NCBI RefSeq assembly: GCF_030538595.1
Contig: NZ_JAUNTS010000012.1
Span: forward strand, 1-64,000
Source of the DNA: Kocuria sp.
GTDB taxonomy: Bacteria > Actinomycetota > Actinomycetes > Actinomycetales > Micrococcaceae
Reading direction: 5' to 3'
DNA: 64,000 bases
In this document: piece by piece, positions 1 to 7,168 of the stretch
How the letters are laid out: every line of letters begins with the position of its first letter
How positions within the stretch are numbered: the first letter of the stretch is position 1
Program-made: the position numbers and the translations under genes
The notes under the pieces: generated by a model
The model's database searches: none
Seen by the model: only the letters and a program-made list of their open reading frames with translations
What the model was told of the DNA's origin: nothing

Positions 1-58
1 GCGCGCCCCCCACCCCCCCGGCCGCGCCCCGCCGGCGGTTTTTGTTGGTGACCACCCC

Positions 59-89
59 CTGGAAACGACCAAACTCGGACGCTCGGCAG
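59..89. repeat. Half copy of palindromic repeat family A
   Basis: This stretch matches the right arm of the long inverted repeats at 1606-1670 and 6123-6187 (shared core GGAAACGACCAAACTC, then CTCGGCAG), with two substitutions near the end. The left arm is not visible, so it cannot form the hairpin. It lies upstream of the MHS transporter gene and is probably a decayed repeat copy. Confidence 0.6.
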
Positions 90-126
90 TTGTGGCGGGG
101 CAAGGGGACCGTTGGGGAAAGTAATC

Positions 127-141
127 ATTGAAATTTTCAAC
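127..141. promoter_or_regulatory. Putative MarR-type operator, site 1
   Basis: An imperfect palindrome whose reverse complement reads GTTGAAAATTTCAAT. It is nearly the same as the sites at 10316-10330 and 10946-10960 beside the MarR-family gene. It lies about 110 bases upstream of the transporter start at 255. I infer that the transporter belongs to the regulon of that MarR protein. Confidence 0.55.
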
Positions 142-254
142 TATTGGGCTTACTCTGCACTGTGAGGTGGCTCACTTGCATACCGTTCCCGTGGGCACCT
201 CAATTACAGGTCTCGGGGACTCGGGTTCCCCGCCCAACGGAGAGGGGGACCGTG

Positions 255-1589
255 ATGAGTGCGGTCACGGAGCCAGCCGAGCTGCAAAGCATGTCCACCA
301 AGGCTCGGCAGAAAGAAGCACGCCGTGTGGTGTTGTCCAGTTATCTGGGTTCCACCATCGAGTTCTACGATTTCCTGCTCTACACCGCTGCTGCCGCCCT
401 GGTGTTCCCCCAAGTGTTCTTCACGGACATGACTCCGGTGGCTGGCACCATCGCCTCCTACCTGACCTTTGCGGCCGGTTACGTGGCCCGGCCGATTGGC
501 GGCATGATCTTCGGGCACTTTGGTGACCGTCTGGGACGCAAGAAAATGCTGGTGTTGTCCATGTTCATCATGGGTGGCGCCTCCACTTTGATCGGTCTGA
601 TTCCCAGTGCTGAAACCATTGGAATGGGGGGAGCTTTCATCCTGCTGACCCTGCGCCTGATGCAGGGCATCGCCATTGGTGGTGAGTGGGGTGGAGCTGC
701 GCTCATGGCTCTGGAGCACGCATCCCCCAAGGACCGCGGGTTTGCGGCGTCCTTTGTGAATGCGGGCGCACCGTCCGGTGCCGCACTCGGTACGTTTGCC
801 ATGGGCCTGGCTGCCTCCCTGCCGGAGGAGCAGTTCTTCAGCTGGGGCTGGCGTGTGCCGTTCCTGGTCTCTGCGTTGTTGCTGGTCATCGGCTTGGTGA
901 TCCGGTTGAAGATCAGCGAATCCCCGATCTTCGAGGCCGCCGTCGAACGCGATGCTGCCAAGGACAAGCCCCGGGAAGTCCCCATCCTCAGCGTGATCAA
1001 GCGGCCCAAGAACCTGCTGCTGGTGATGTTCGGCGGTGCCGCAGGCTTTGCGTTGCAGACCCTGCTGGCCACCTTCACCGTCGCTTACGCAGTGGCCCAC
1101 GGCGCTGAACGCCAGCCGGTGCTGTATGCGTTCGCGTGTGCCTCCGTGCTCTCAATCGGCATGGTGATTTTGGCCGGAAGAATCTCCGACCGTGTGGGTC
1201 GCCGACCCCTGATGTTGCTGGGCATGGTGGCGTTCATTGCGTTTGTGTACCCGCTGTTCGCGCTGATGCGCACCGCGGACACCTTCCTGATCTTTGTGGG
1301 TTTTACCGTGGCTCTGCTGTGTCACTCCACCATCTATGGTCCGCTGGCGGCGTTCATCTCCGAGCAGTTCGGTACCGCGGCTCGCTACACCGGCGCCTCA
1401 GTCGGCTACCAGATGGCCACGCTGCTGGGCGCGGGCTTCACTCCCACCATCCTGGCGGCCATTTACGGCGGCGACGGCCGGATCGGCGCCGTGGTCACCT
1501 ACCTCATTGTGCTGACCTGCATCTCCGGCCTGGCGATCCTGCTGACAAAGGAGTCCAAGGACATCGACCTGACCACCTACGAGCACTGA
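255..1589 (+). CDS. MHS-family major facilitator superfamily transporter
   Basis: A proton-coupled permease of the metabolite:H+ symporter family (ShiA/ProP type), which import small organic acids or osmolytes. The protein has about 444 residues and twelve predicted membrane segments. The MFS signature GHFGDRLGRKKML follows the second or third segment, and its second-half counterpart is GRISDRVGRRPLM; RLMQGIAIGGEWGG is a hallmark of this family. ATG at 255 was chosen because GGAGAGGGGG lies just upstream; a GTG three bases earlier is equally possible. The gene stands alone. A GTTGAA-type operator at 127-141 links it to the MarR-controlled acyl-CoA genes at 6.6-12.6 kb, so the substrate may be the organic acid degraded there; that link is inference. 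Confidence 0.85.
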   Translation: MSAVTEPAELQSMSTKARQKEARRVVLSSYLGSTIEFYDFLLYTAAAALVFPQVFFTDMTPVAGTIASYLTFAAGYVARPIGGMIFGHFGDRLGRKKMLVLSMFIMGGASTLIGLIPSAETIGMGGAFILLTLRLMQGIAIGGEWGGAALMALEHASPKDRGFAASFVNAGAPSGAALGTFAMGLAASLPEEQFFSWGWRVPFLVSALLLVIGLVIRLKISESPIFEAAVERDAAKDKPREVPILSVIKRPKNLLLVMFGGAAGFALQTLLATFTVAYAVAHGAERQPVLYAFACASVLSIGMVILAGRISDRVGRRPLMLLGMVAFIAFVYPLFALMRTADTFLIFVGFTVALLCHSTIYGPLAAFISEQFGTAARYTGASVGYQMATLLGAGFTPTILAAIYGGDGRIGAVVTYLIVLTCISGLAILLTKESKDIDLTTYEH

Positions 1590-1605
1590 CCTCCTGCCGC
1601 CCCTC

Positions 1606-1670
1606 CTGCCGAGTGTGTGAGTTTGGTCGTTTCCGGCCGCTGGAAACGACCAAACTCACACACTCGGCAG
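1606..1670. repeat. Palindromic repeat family A, perfect copy
   Basis: Two perfect 29-base arms (1606-1634 and 1642-1670) separated by a 7-base loop (GGCCGCT). Arm ends are CTGCCGAGTGTGTGAG and CTCACACACTCGGCAG. A second, slightly diverged copy is at 6123-6187 and a half copy at 59-89. It follows the transporter gene and could serve as a terminator, but it has no T-run and recurs with high sequence identity, which is more like a mobile or REP-type intergenic repeat. Confidence 0.85.
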
Positions 1671-1679
1671 CTCTGTGTT

Positions 1680-1713
1680 GACACATATAGTCGTCTAAGC
1701 GACTATATGTGTC
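1680..1713. promoter_or_regulatory. Palindromic operator abutting the HTH gene start
   Basis: Perfect 14-base arms, GACACATATAGTCG and CGACTATATGTGTC, with a 6-base spacer. The right arm ends exactly at the ATG at 1714. A TTGACA hexamer (1678-1683) overlaps the left arm and AT-rich bases that could serve as a -10 lie in the right arm. With no room for a ribosome binding site the mRNA is probably leaderless. The position suggests autorepression by the HTH protein it precedes. Confidence 0.7.
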
Positions 1714-2403
1714 ATGTCGATGACAGTGGCCAAGGCTGCAGAGCATCTGGGCGTGACTCCCCGGCAAGTTCAGCGGTTGGTGGCAGCAGGCGTGATCCCG
1801 GCGCAGCGAGGTGTTGGTGACTCATGGTTGCTTGATTCTCATGCGGTGCGCGAGCGGATGCTCCTGGGCGTGAAGCAGGGGCGTAGGTGGAATCAAGCCA
1901 CGGCGTGGGCTGCCATTGAATTGTTGTCCGGCGGCACTACGGAACGCCTGCAAGGAAGTGCGCTCTCGCGTCTACGCAGATCACTGTGGGGCATCACTGT
2001 TCAGGATTTTGTGTGTCAGGCGCAAGGGCGCTCCCGGAGTGTGCGTGTTGTTCAAACTCGACGGCGACGCAGTGACCTCAGTAGCGAACTTCAGCTCACC
2101 GGCGCGTCAGCTCTGGAGGACCCAGACTTGGCACGAGCGTTTGGCTTGACGCCCGGGGCAGCAGCCATATTGGAGGGATACTTGGTTGAATCTGCGTGGG
2201 AGCACATCAGAGAACGTTACGGCTTGGTGCCTGATGTTGACGGTGATGTTCTCATTCATCTCACGGGTGGTGATCAGCCCGACGTCACTCGACTGGTAGT
2301 TGCCCTTGACCTATACATCCGGGGGTCAGCCAGGGAACAGTCCGCAGCGCTTTCAGTGCTCAGTGGGCACCTCCAGGAGGGGGCTGGTCAGCGTGCCCAT
2401 TGA
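1714..2403 (+). CDS. Helix-turn-helix protein, antitoxin-like partner of a nucleotidyltransferase
   Basis: A 229-residue protein. The N-terminus (about residues 3-45, VAKAAEHLGVTPRQVQRLV followed by AGVIPAQR) is a MerR/excisionase-type winged HTH. The rest is not recognised. The gene overlaps by 11 bases a downstream gene for a protein of the AbiEii-like nucleotidyltransferase type, the usual order of antitoxin-regulator then toxin in type IV-like modules. A perfect 14-base-arm palindrome ends at its start codon, which fits autoregulation. The function as antitoxin is inferred from the arrangement; the C-terminal part does not show a clear AbiEi signature. Confidence 0.6.
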   Translation: MSMTVAKAAEHLGVTPRQVQRLVAAGVIPAQRGVGDSWLLDSHAVRERMLLGVKQGRRWNQATAWAAIELLSGGTTERLQGSALSRLRRSLWGITVQDFVCQAQGRSRSVRVVQTRRRRSDLSSELQLTGASALEDPDLARAFGLTPGAAAILEGYLVESAWEHIRERYGLVPDVDGDVLIHLTGGDQPDVTRLVVALDLYIRGSAREQSAALSVLSGHLQEGAGQRAH

Positions 2404-3197
2404 GCCTACGCGGCCCGAATGGTGGGTGGAAGAACCAGCTGAAGGGTTCGGCGAGCCGTGGCCCCTTGTCTATGAGCTCTGCGATGTCCTGCCGTCCGGA
2501 TCATGGACGTTGGTGGGTGGGCTGATGGTCCAACTTCATGCCCACTGCACAGGAATACATCCGCAGCGGGCCACCACAGATGTGGATCTGTTGCTACACG
2601 TGGAGATTGGCATGACGTGGTCAAACGCCAAGTCAGCTCTGCTGCCTGCGGGATTCCAGCAGCAGAAATCGCTGTATCGAAACGCTGCTGCGCATCGGTT
2701 CGTCAGGGTCCGTGCGGAGGGTGGTGAACATGAGGTTGTGGATGTCATGATCGCTGACCATGTGCCACCGTGTGCTGGAGCAGAGCACCCGCGGTGAGAG
2801 CCTGGTGCAGGTCCCAGGCGGTACCAGCGCACTTCGGAAGACGGTCAACTGTCACATCACCACAGCCAGCGCAGCGGAAGTGATGGTCAGTCTGCCCAAC
2901 GTTCTGGGAGCGCTGACCTTGAAGGGTGGGGCCTACAAGACAGATTCCCGCGACAAGCAGCGACACCTGGAAGATGCGGTTGTTCTTCTGATCACTGTGG
3001 AGGACGCTGACGAGATTGTTGAGGACACCGAGCAGTGGACTCAGAACGATGGGAGCAGGCTAAGAACACTGCACAAAGCCTTAGATCATGACCACCCCGC
3101 CTGGCAGCTGATCACGGAGGAATCCGAGCGAATGAGAGCGCAAAAGTCCCTCGAAATCTTGGCGGAGGGCGCCAGGAAGAACCACGCGCGAGTTTGA
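2393..3197 (+). pseudogene. Frameshifted nucleotidyltransferase, toxin-like (AbiEii-type)
   Basis: The first part (GTG at 2393, after CCAGGAGGGGG) contains the nucleotidyltransferase-fold signature: GG in TLVGGLMVQLHAH, then RATTDVDLLLHV with the two metal-binding aspartates. This is characteristic of AbiEii/MNT-type toxins that transfer nucleotides to RNA targets. Near 2765-2772 the frame must shift by one base to continue into the second part, which runs to 3197 and keeps protein-like character. Either the gene is inactivated or there is a sequencing error. It follows the HTH gene with an 11-base overlap. Its final codons, Arg-Val-stop, are built by a family B palindromic repeat. Confidence 0.65.
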
Positions 3198-3249
3198 CAG
3201 GGAAATGGCCGCAAAACCGTGCGGTTCAGCGGCTATTTCCCTGTCAAAC
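3192..3249. repeat. Palindromic repeat family B, copy 1
   Basis: Near-perfect inverted repeat with outer arms GTTTGACAGGGAAAT and ATTTCCCTGTCAAAC and an inner AACCG/CGGTT core. The 13 bases before it (GGAAGAACCACGC, 3175-3187) also precede the second copy at 6534-6591, so the repeat unit is larger than the hairpin. The convergent genes on both sides take their stop codons from the two arms (GTT TGA on each strand). Confidence 0.8.
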
Positions 3250-4341
3250 GCGGATGAGGCCCAGGTGGGCGGCGCCATCTTCGAGCCGCTGCAGACCGAA
3301 AACCTCGACCGGACTCAACACACCGGCTGGGAACGAACCGACGGCCAGCTCACGTGCGCCCCAGGCCAGAAGTCGAGCCGTGAGTGTGTACGTGTTCGGA
3401 CCCTCCAAGCTCACCTGAGACAACGCATTCCCACGCCCATCAAGAGCCACAGCCACAACGCTCATGCGCTGACGCTCACGTTGCTGGGTATCCGGCCCAC
3501 CAGTACCGATCATCCACCCAGGTGCGGAGGCCATAGAAACCAAAGGCAGTTTGGCCATCACGCCAGACACCGCCATCAGCGCCTGGGCGGGGCGGGTGGG
3601 GAACCACCCGTTGTAGACCTCAACAGTGTCCAGGCCTGGAAGTGAGCGGGGGAGAAAGAGCACTTCGGTGCCACTGAGCCGCAACGCCCGCCGACGTTTG
3701 CCCGTAACGGAGAACACCGCACTGGCTGATCCGGGACGCAGGTTGACCAAGGTGGGATTGCGCCACGACGGCAGCGCCGAACCGCCCGAGTCAGCCAGGG
3801 TTTGCCGGGTTCCTGCGCTCAGATCGACCCACGGGTTCATGGGTCCGATGTGGAAATACCCGATCCGCAGTCCGCGGGCTTGAGCGCCAGCCGACTGAGT
3901 TGCAAGAGCGCCAGCCAGCAGACCCGGTACATAGTCGAATCCAAAAGCGGGAAGCATGGTGGAACCGGTGGCCTTGGCGTCGTCGTCGAGCCCCTTGATC
4001 AGTTCATGAACAAAGCCAACCTCTCCGGTGGAGTCGAGGTAGTGGCTGCCGGCGTGTGCCGCAGCCTCTGCCACCGGGCGGCCAAAGCGCTCAAAGGGAC
4101 CCACCGTGGAGATCACCACGTCCTCCGGACCAAACAGGGCCTTGAGGTCGTCTGAATCGGAAGCATCCACTACCGCCACTTCAAGGTTCCCGTGCTGTTC
4201 GGCAAGGTGCCGCAGCCGGGCAGCGTTGCGGCCAGCCAGCACGGGACGAACCCCCTGGGCAACCAGCTCCTGCCCGACGAGCCCTCCGGTGTATCCGGTA
4301 GCACCCAGCACGATGATGCGGCGTTGGCTGAAGGATTTCAT
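3244..4341 (-). CDS. Saccharopine dehydrogenase-like NAD(P)-binding oxidoreductase
   Basis: A 365-residue cytoplasmic protein. The N-terminal Rossmann fold is plain (IIVLGATGYTGGLVG at residues 9-23, then LAGRN), and the sequence STVGPFERFGRPVAEAAAHAG with a later Y-LDSTGE is typical of the saccharopine dehydrogenase/trans-acting enoyl reductase group (PF03435). True lysine-pathway enzymes differ, so a reductase acting on a lipid or other carbonyl substrate is more likely. It is divergent from the epimerase-like gene at 4507, and a TetR-type operator lies in the shared promoter region. The last residues and stop codon come from a family B repeat. Confidence 0.7.
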   Translation of the reverse strand: MKSFSQRRIIVLGATGYTGGLVGQELVAQGVRPVLAGRNAARLRHLAEQHGNLEVAVVDASDSDDLKALFGPEDVVISTVGPFERFGRPVAEAAAHAGSHYLDSTGEVGFVHELIKGLDDDAKATGSTMLPAFGFDYVPGLLAGALATQSAGAQARGLRIGYFHIGPMNPWVDLSAGTRQTLADSGGSALPSWRNPTLVNLRPGSASAVFSVTGKRRRALRLSGTEVLFLPRSLPGLDTVEVYNGWFPTRPAQALMAVSGVMAKLPLVSMASAPGWMIGTGGPDTQQRERQRMSVVAVALDGRGNALSQVSLEGPNTYTLTARLLAWGARELAVGSFPAGVLSPVEVFGLQRLEDGAAHLGLIRV

Positions 4342-4418
4342 GGGCGTATCCGTTCATCTGAGGTCAGGGCGCGGGTGAGGATGACCCCTGGCGGGTCTCA
4401 CTCCGGTGAGAGTGAGTC

Positions 4419-4453
4419 TAGCAAATACGAAACGGCTTGACTTCGTTTTGCTA
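4419..4453. promoter_or_regulatory. Divergent promoter with TetR-type operator
   Basis: Inverted repeat TAGCAAATACGAA (4419-4431) and TTCGTTTTGCTA (4442-4453), differing by one inserted base. A -35-like TTGACT (4437-4442) lies between and within the arms, with CATTGT (4460-4465) 17 bases downstream as a possible -10 for the gene at 4507. The TetR protein encoded at 5550-6137 in the same operon is the likely ligand-responsive repressor. Confidence 0.6.
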
Positions 4454-4506
4454 AAGGTGCATTGTGGTCCCGTCACATCGACCATCGTCAACCCAGGAGA
4501 GGGCTC

Positions 4507-5553
4507 ATGAATCACACGATCGACACCGCGGAACCAGTCCTGGTGACTGGCGCTACAGGCTATGTTGCTGGCTGGATCATCAAGGGGCTGCTTGAGGCGG
4601 GTGTGACCGTCCACGCCACCGTGCGCGACAGCTCCAAAGCGAAGCGACTGGCCCACCTCAACAGCATTGCCGAAAAGTCGCCCGGTCGAATCCACTTCTT
4701 TGACGCGGACCTCCTGACTGAGAGCTCATTCGATGAGGCCATGTGGGACACTCGCGTGGTTTTCCACACCGCCTCGCCCTTCATTCGTGACGTCACGGAC
4801 GCTCAGCGCGACTTGGTGCAGCCTGCGGTCCAGGGGACAACCAATGTTTTGCGGACGGCCAACCGTACCCCCAGCGTGCGCCGCGTGGTCCTGACCAGCT
4901 CCGTGGCGGCCATGTTTGGGGATGCCTCTGAGTTGGCAGCAACTGACGGGCACCTTGATGAGTCCTGCTGGAACACAACGTCCAGCCTGACCCACGAGCC
5001 TTACCCATACTCCAAGACGTTGGCAGAGAAAGCTGCCTGGGAGATTGCCGAGGAGCAGGACCAATGGGACCTGGTGACCGTCAATCCCGCGCTGGTCCTT
5101 GGAGCTGCCCTCAATGACAGCCCCACGAGCGACAGTTTCTCAATCGTGGAACAACTCATGGGCGGACTTGGTCGGTTCGGTATTCCAAACCTGACCATGA
5201 CCGTGGTGGATGTCCGCGACGTTGCTGCGGCCCATATCGCGGCCGCCTACACGCCCGAGGCCCACGGCCGCTACTTGGTGGCGGCAGAAGCCACCGATCT
5301 TGTGGACCTTGGGCGTCGACTCAAGCCACACACCGCACGTCCCCGCCTGGTGGCTACTCGCGCGCTGCCCAAGCCCCTGGCCGTCCTCATTGCGCCCGTG
5401 GCAGGTATGGACCGGGCCTACGCGCGCAACAACATTGGGCACCCCGTCCACGTGGCAACAACCCGTACCCCTGATGAGCTGGGGGTCACGTATCGGGCCA
5501 TCGACGACGCCCTGGGCGAGATGGTCAACCAACTCCAGGCAGTGAAGTCATGA
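4507..5553 (+). CDS. NAD-dependent epimerase/dehydratase family reductase
   Basis: A 348-residue protein of the extended SDR family, close in pattern to dihydroflavonol-4-reductases and bacterial aldehyde reductases. Visible motifs are the cofactor loop VTGATGYVAGWI near the N-terminus, VVLTSSVAAMFG around the catalytic Ser, and YPYSKTLAEKAAW carrying the catalytic Tyr-x-x-x-Lys. ATG 4507 follows AGGAGAGGG at a good distance. It overlaps the TetR gene by ATGA, so the two are co-transcribed and the enzyme is probably induced by its own substrate through TetR. The substrate cannot be read from sequence. Confidence 0.8.
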   Translation: MNHTIDTAEPVLVTGATGYVAGWIIKGLLEAGVTVHATVRDSSKAKRLAHLNSIAEKSPGRIHFFDADLLTESSFDEAMWDTRVVFHTASPFIRDVTDAQRDLVQPAVQGTTNVLRTANRTPSVRRVVLTSSVAAMFGDASELAATDGHLDESCWNTTSSLTHEPYPYSKTLAEKAAWEIAEEQDQWDLVTVNPALVLGAALNDSPTSDSFSIVEQLMGGLGRFGIPNLTMTVVDVRDVAAAHIAAAYTPEAHGRYLVAAEATDLVDLGRRLKPHTARPRLVATRALPKPLAVLIAPVAGMDRAYARNNIGHPVHVATTRTPDELGVTYRAIDDALGEMVNQLQAVKS

Positions 5554-6137
5554 GTGAGCGCCCCGTGGGACGCCCCATGAATGTCAGCCTGGACAAGAAA
5601 TTTCTGGATGCGACCATCGAGCTGATCTCCGCACAGGGTTATCGCGCGGTGTCCACCGCGGCAGTGGCCAAACGCGCAGGTGCCTCCACGGCCAGCCTCT
5701 ACCGCCGCTGGCCAACCAAACGCGAGCTGGTGCTGGCCGCCGCACGGGCCTTTGCTGAGCAAGAGCAGGAGCCAATCGACTCGGGCTCACTGATTGGCGA
5801 CCTCACCGCTGAAATTAGGTACAAACAAGATCTGATGACCCGCGTGGGCCCCGTGCTCCTGGGGTTGCTAGCTGAAGCACAGCACGACTCTGAACTGTTG
5901 GGGGTGCTTGACCAGGCGTTGTTCCAGCCAACTCGGGACTGTCTCCGGGACATCCTTGACCGTGCGATTGATCGCGGGGAAATCTCCTCGACCAGCGCAC
6001 CCCACGCAGAAATGCTGACCGACCTCATTCTGGGCAGCACCATGCTCAGCAGCACTCAGGGTCCATCGGGCGGGAGCCCAATCGCCCCCGAAACGCTGGC
6101 AACCACCCTCGCCGCTTCCCTACTGCCGAGTGTGTGA
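5550..6137 (+). CDS. TetR/AcrR family transcriptional regulator
   Basis: A 195-residue repressor-type protein. Residues 12-60 form the TetR HTH (FLDATIELISAQGYRAVST, then AAVAKRAGASTASLYRRWP and TKRELVL), and the rest resembles the TetR_C_16-type ligand domain. The start ATG overlaps the stop of the upstream reductase gene. The operator at 4419-4453 in front of the operon is the likely target. The C-terminal Pro-Ser-Val and stop codon are encoded by the left arm of repeat family A, showing that the repeat inserted at the gene end. Confidence 0.85.
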   Translation: MSERPVGRPMNVSLDKKFLDATIELISAQGYRAVSTAAVAKRAGASTASLYRRWPTKRELVLAAARAFAEQEQEPIDSGSLIGDLTAEIRYKQDLMTRVGPVLLGLLAEAQHDSELLGVLDQALFQPTRDCLRDILDRAIDRGEISSTSAPHAEMLTDLILGSTMLSSTQGPSGGSPIAPETLATTLAASLLPSV

Positions 6138-6187
6138 GTTTGGGCGTTTTCGCCCGCTGGAAACGGCCAAACTCACACACTCGGCAG
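6123..6187. repeat. Palindromic repeat family A, diverged copy
   Basis: Same 65-base architecture as 1606-1670 with a few substitutions in the inner stem (GGGCGTTTT against GGAAACGGCC). The outer arms CTGCCGAGTGTGTGAG and CTCACACACTCGGCAG are unchanged. The left arm encodes the last codons and TGA stop of the TetR gene. Confidence 0.8.
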
Positions 6188-6262
6188 GTGTGGCGGCGGG
6201 ATGGCGGAGAGGGCGGCGGCCATGGCTGCCGTATCGGTCGGGATGCTTCCGCTGAGTCAATG

Positions 6263-6499
6263 TCATCTCGTGATGGACGCTCGCAGACGCGTGAAGTGGT
6301 CATCAGCATCCACTAATTCGACCGATCCGGAGCGTATCTCGGCCAGCCGCTGAGTCGCCTCAACGCGCCATGTGGCGTCAATGTGCTCCGTGCCCTCTGA
6401 CCCGTGGAGGCTCTCAATCAAGGCGTTGGCCACAACTGCACGCTGATCAGCGTCGAGCGCCAAAGCGTCTCGCATTACGTCCACAGTCTCCGGTGCCAT
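6263..6499 (-). CDS. Orphan addiction-module antitoxin-like protein
   Basis: A 78-residue acidic protein. The segment ALALDADQRAVVANALIESL matches the helical N-terminus of the putative addiction module component family (TIGR02574), which normally pairs with a RelE/ParE toxin encoded just downstream. Here downstream space (6188-6262) is too short for a toxin and is bounded by repeat A; repeat B lies just upstream. It is therefore an orphan or the remnant of a module. Confidence 0.6.
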   Translation of the reverse strand: MAPETVDVMRDALALDADQRAVVANALIESLHGSEGTEHIDATWRVEATQRLAEIRSGSVELVDADDHFTRLRASITR

Positions 6500-6533
6500 G
6501 CTGCCCAGTGTACGTCGGAAGAACCACGCTCAC

Positions 6534-6591
6534 GTTTGACAGGGAAATGACCGCAAAACCGCATGGTTTGGTGGTTATTTCCCTGTCAAAC
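6534..6591. repeat. Palindromic repeat family B, copy 2
   Basis: Same outer arms as copy 1 (GTTTGACAGGGAAAT / ATTTCCCTGTCAAAC) with a diverged centre. The 13-base sequence GGAAGAACCACGC (6517-6529) precedes it exactly as in copy 1. It lies between the orphan antitoxin-like gene and the end of the MaoC gene. Confidence 0.8.
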
Positions 6592-6641
6592 GTGAGAGAG
6601 CCCGGGCGGCGGCCCCGGCCGGTGCCCAGGCAGGCCCACAC

Positions 6642-7112
6642 TTACGCGTAGAAGCGATTCAGGAACGTGGCCACCACCGCCGGGCGCTCCTGGCCCTCGA
6701 TCTCGATGGTGCCATCCGCCACCAGGTGCAGGCCGTTGCCCTTGACCTCCTGCACGTCCGTGATGGTTACGGTCAGACGGATACGTGCGCCCACAGGCAC
6801 GGGGGATGTGAAGCGGCATTTGTCCAGGCCGTAGTTGACCTTGGTGGACACCCCGGTCACGTCAAAGAGCTCGGACCACATGGGGATCAACAGGGACAAG
6901 GTCAGAAATCCGTGCGCAATGGTCCCCCCAAAAGGACCGCTAGCAGCTCGCTCGGGGTCCACGTGGATGTACTGGTGGTCATCGGTGGCATCGGCAAACA
7001 GGTTGACCTGATCCTGGGTGATCTCCCGCCAGGAGCTGTAGCCCAGGTTCTCGCCCACAAGGTCCTTGACCTCGTCAAAGCTCACCACGGTCTGTGCAGT
7101 GTTCTCCGTCAT
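6642..7112 (-). CDS. MaoC family (R)-specific enoyl-CoA hydratase-like dehydratase
   Basis: A 156-residue single hot-dog domain. The hydratase 2 active-site pattern is visible as ADATDDHQYIHVDPERA followed by GPFGGTIAHGFLTLSL, with the catalytic Asp and His. It hydrates or dehydrates short or medium acyl-CoA in the cytoplasm. It follows the SDR-amidohydrolase-dehydrogenase operon on the same strand; the 56-base gap contains two GTTGAA half-sites, so it may have its own MarR-controlled promoter. In the pathway it would supply the hydration step after acyl-CoA dehydrogenation. Confidence 0.8.
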   Translation of the reverse strand: MTENTAQTVVSFDEVKDLVGENLGYSSWREITQDQVNLFADATDDHQYIHVDPERAASGPFGGTIAHGFLTLSLLIPMWSELFDVTGVSTKVNYGLDKCRFTSPVPVGARIRLTVTITDVQEVKGNGLHLVADGTIEIEGQERPAVVATFLNRFYA

Positions 7113-7123
7113 TGTTCAGTTCC

Positions 7124-7143
7124 TTTCAACATAAGAGTTCAAC
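7124..7143. promoter_or_regulatory. Putative MarR-type half-sites, site 2
   Basis: On the minus strand two directly repeated GTTGAA half-sites (one within ATAGTTGAA) are spaced upstream of the MaoC start at 7112. The extended half ATAGTTGAA is the same as in sites 1 and 4. The second half is direct rather than inverted, so binding is less certain than at the other sites. Confidence 0.4.
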
Positions 7144-7168
7144 TATGACGTCGTCGTAGTCCCGTAGG

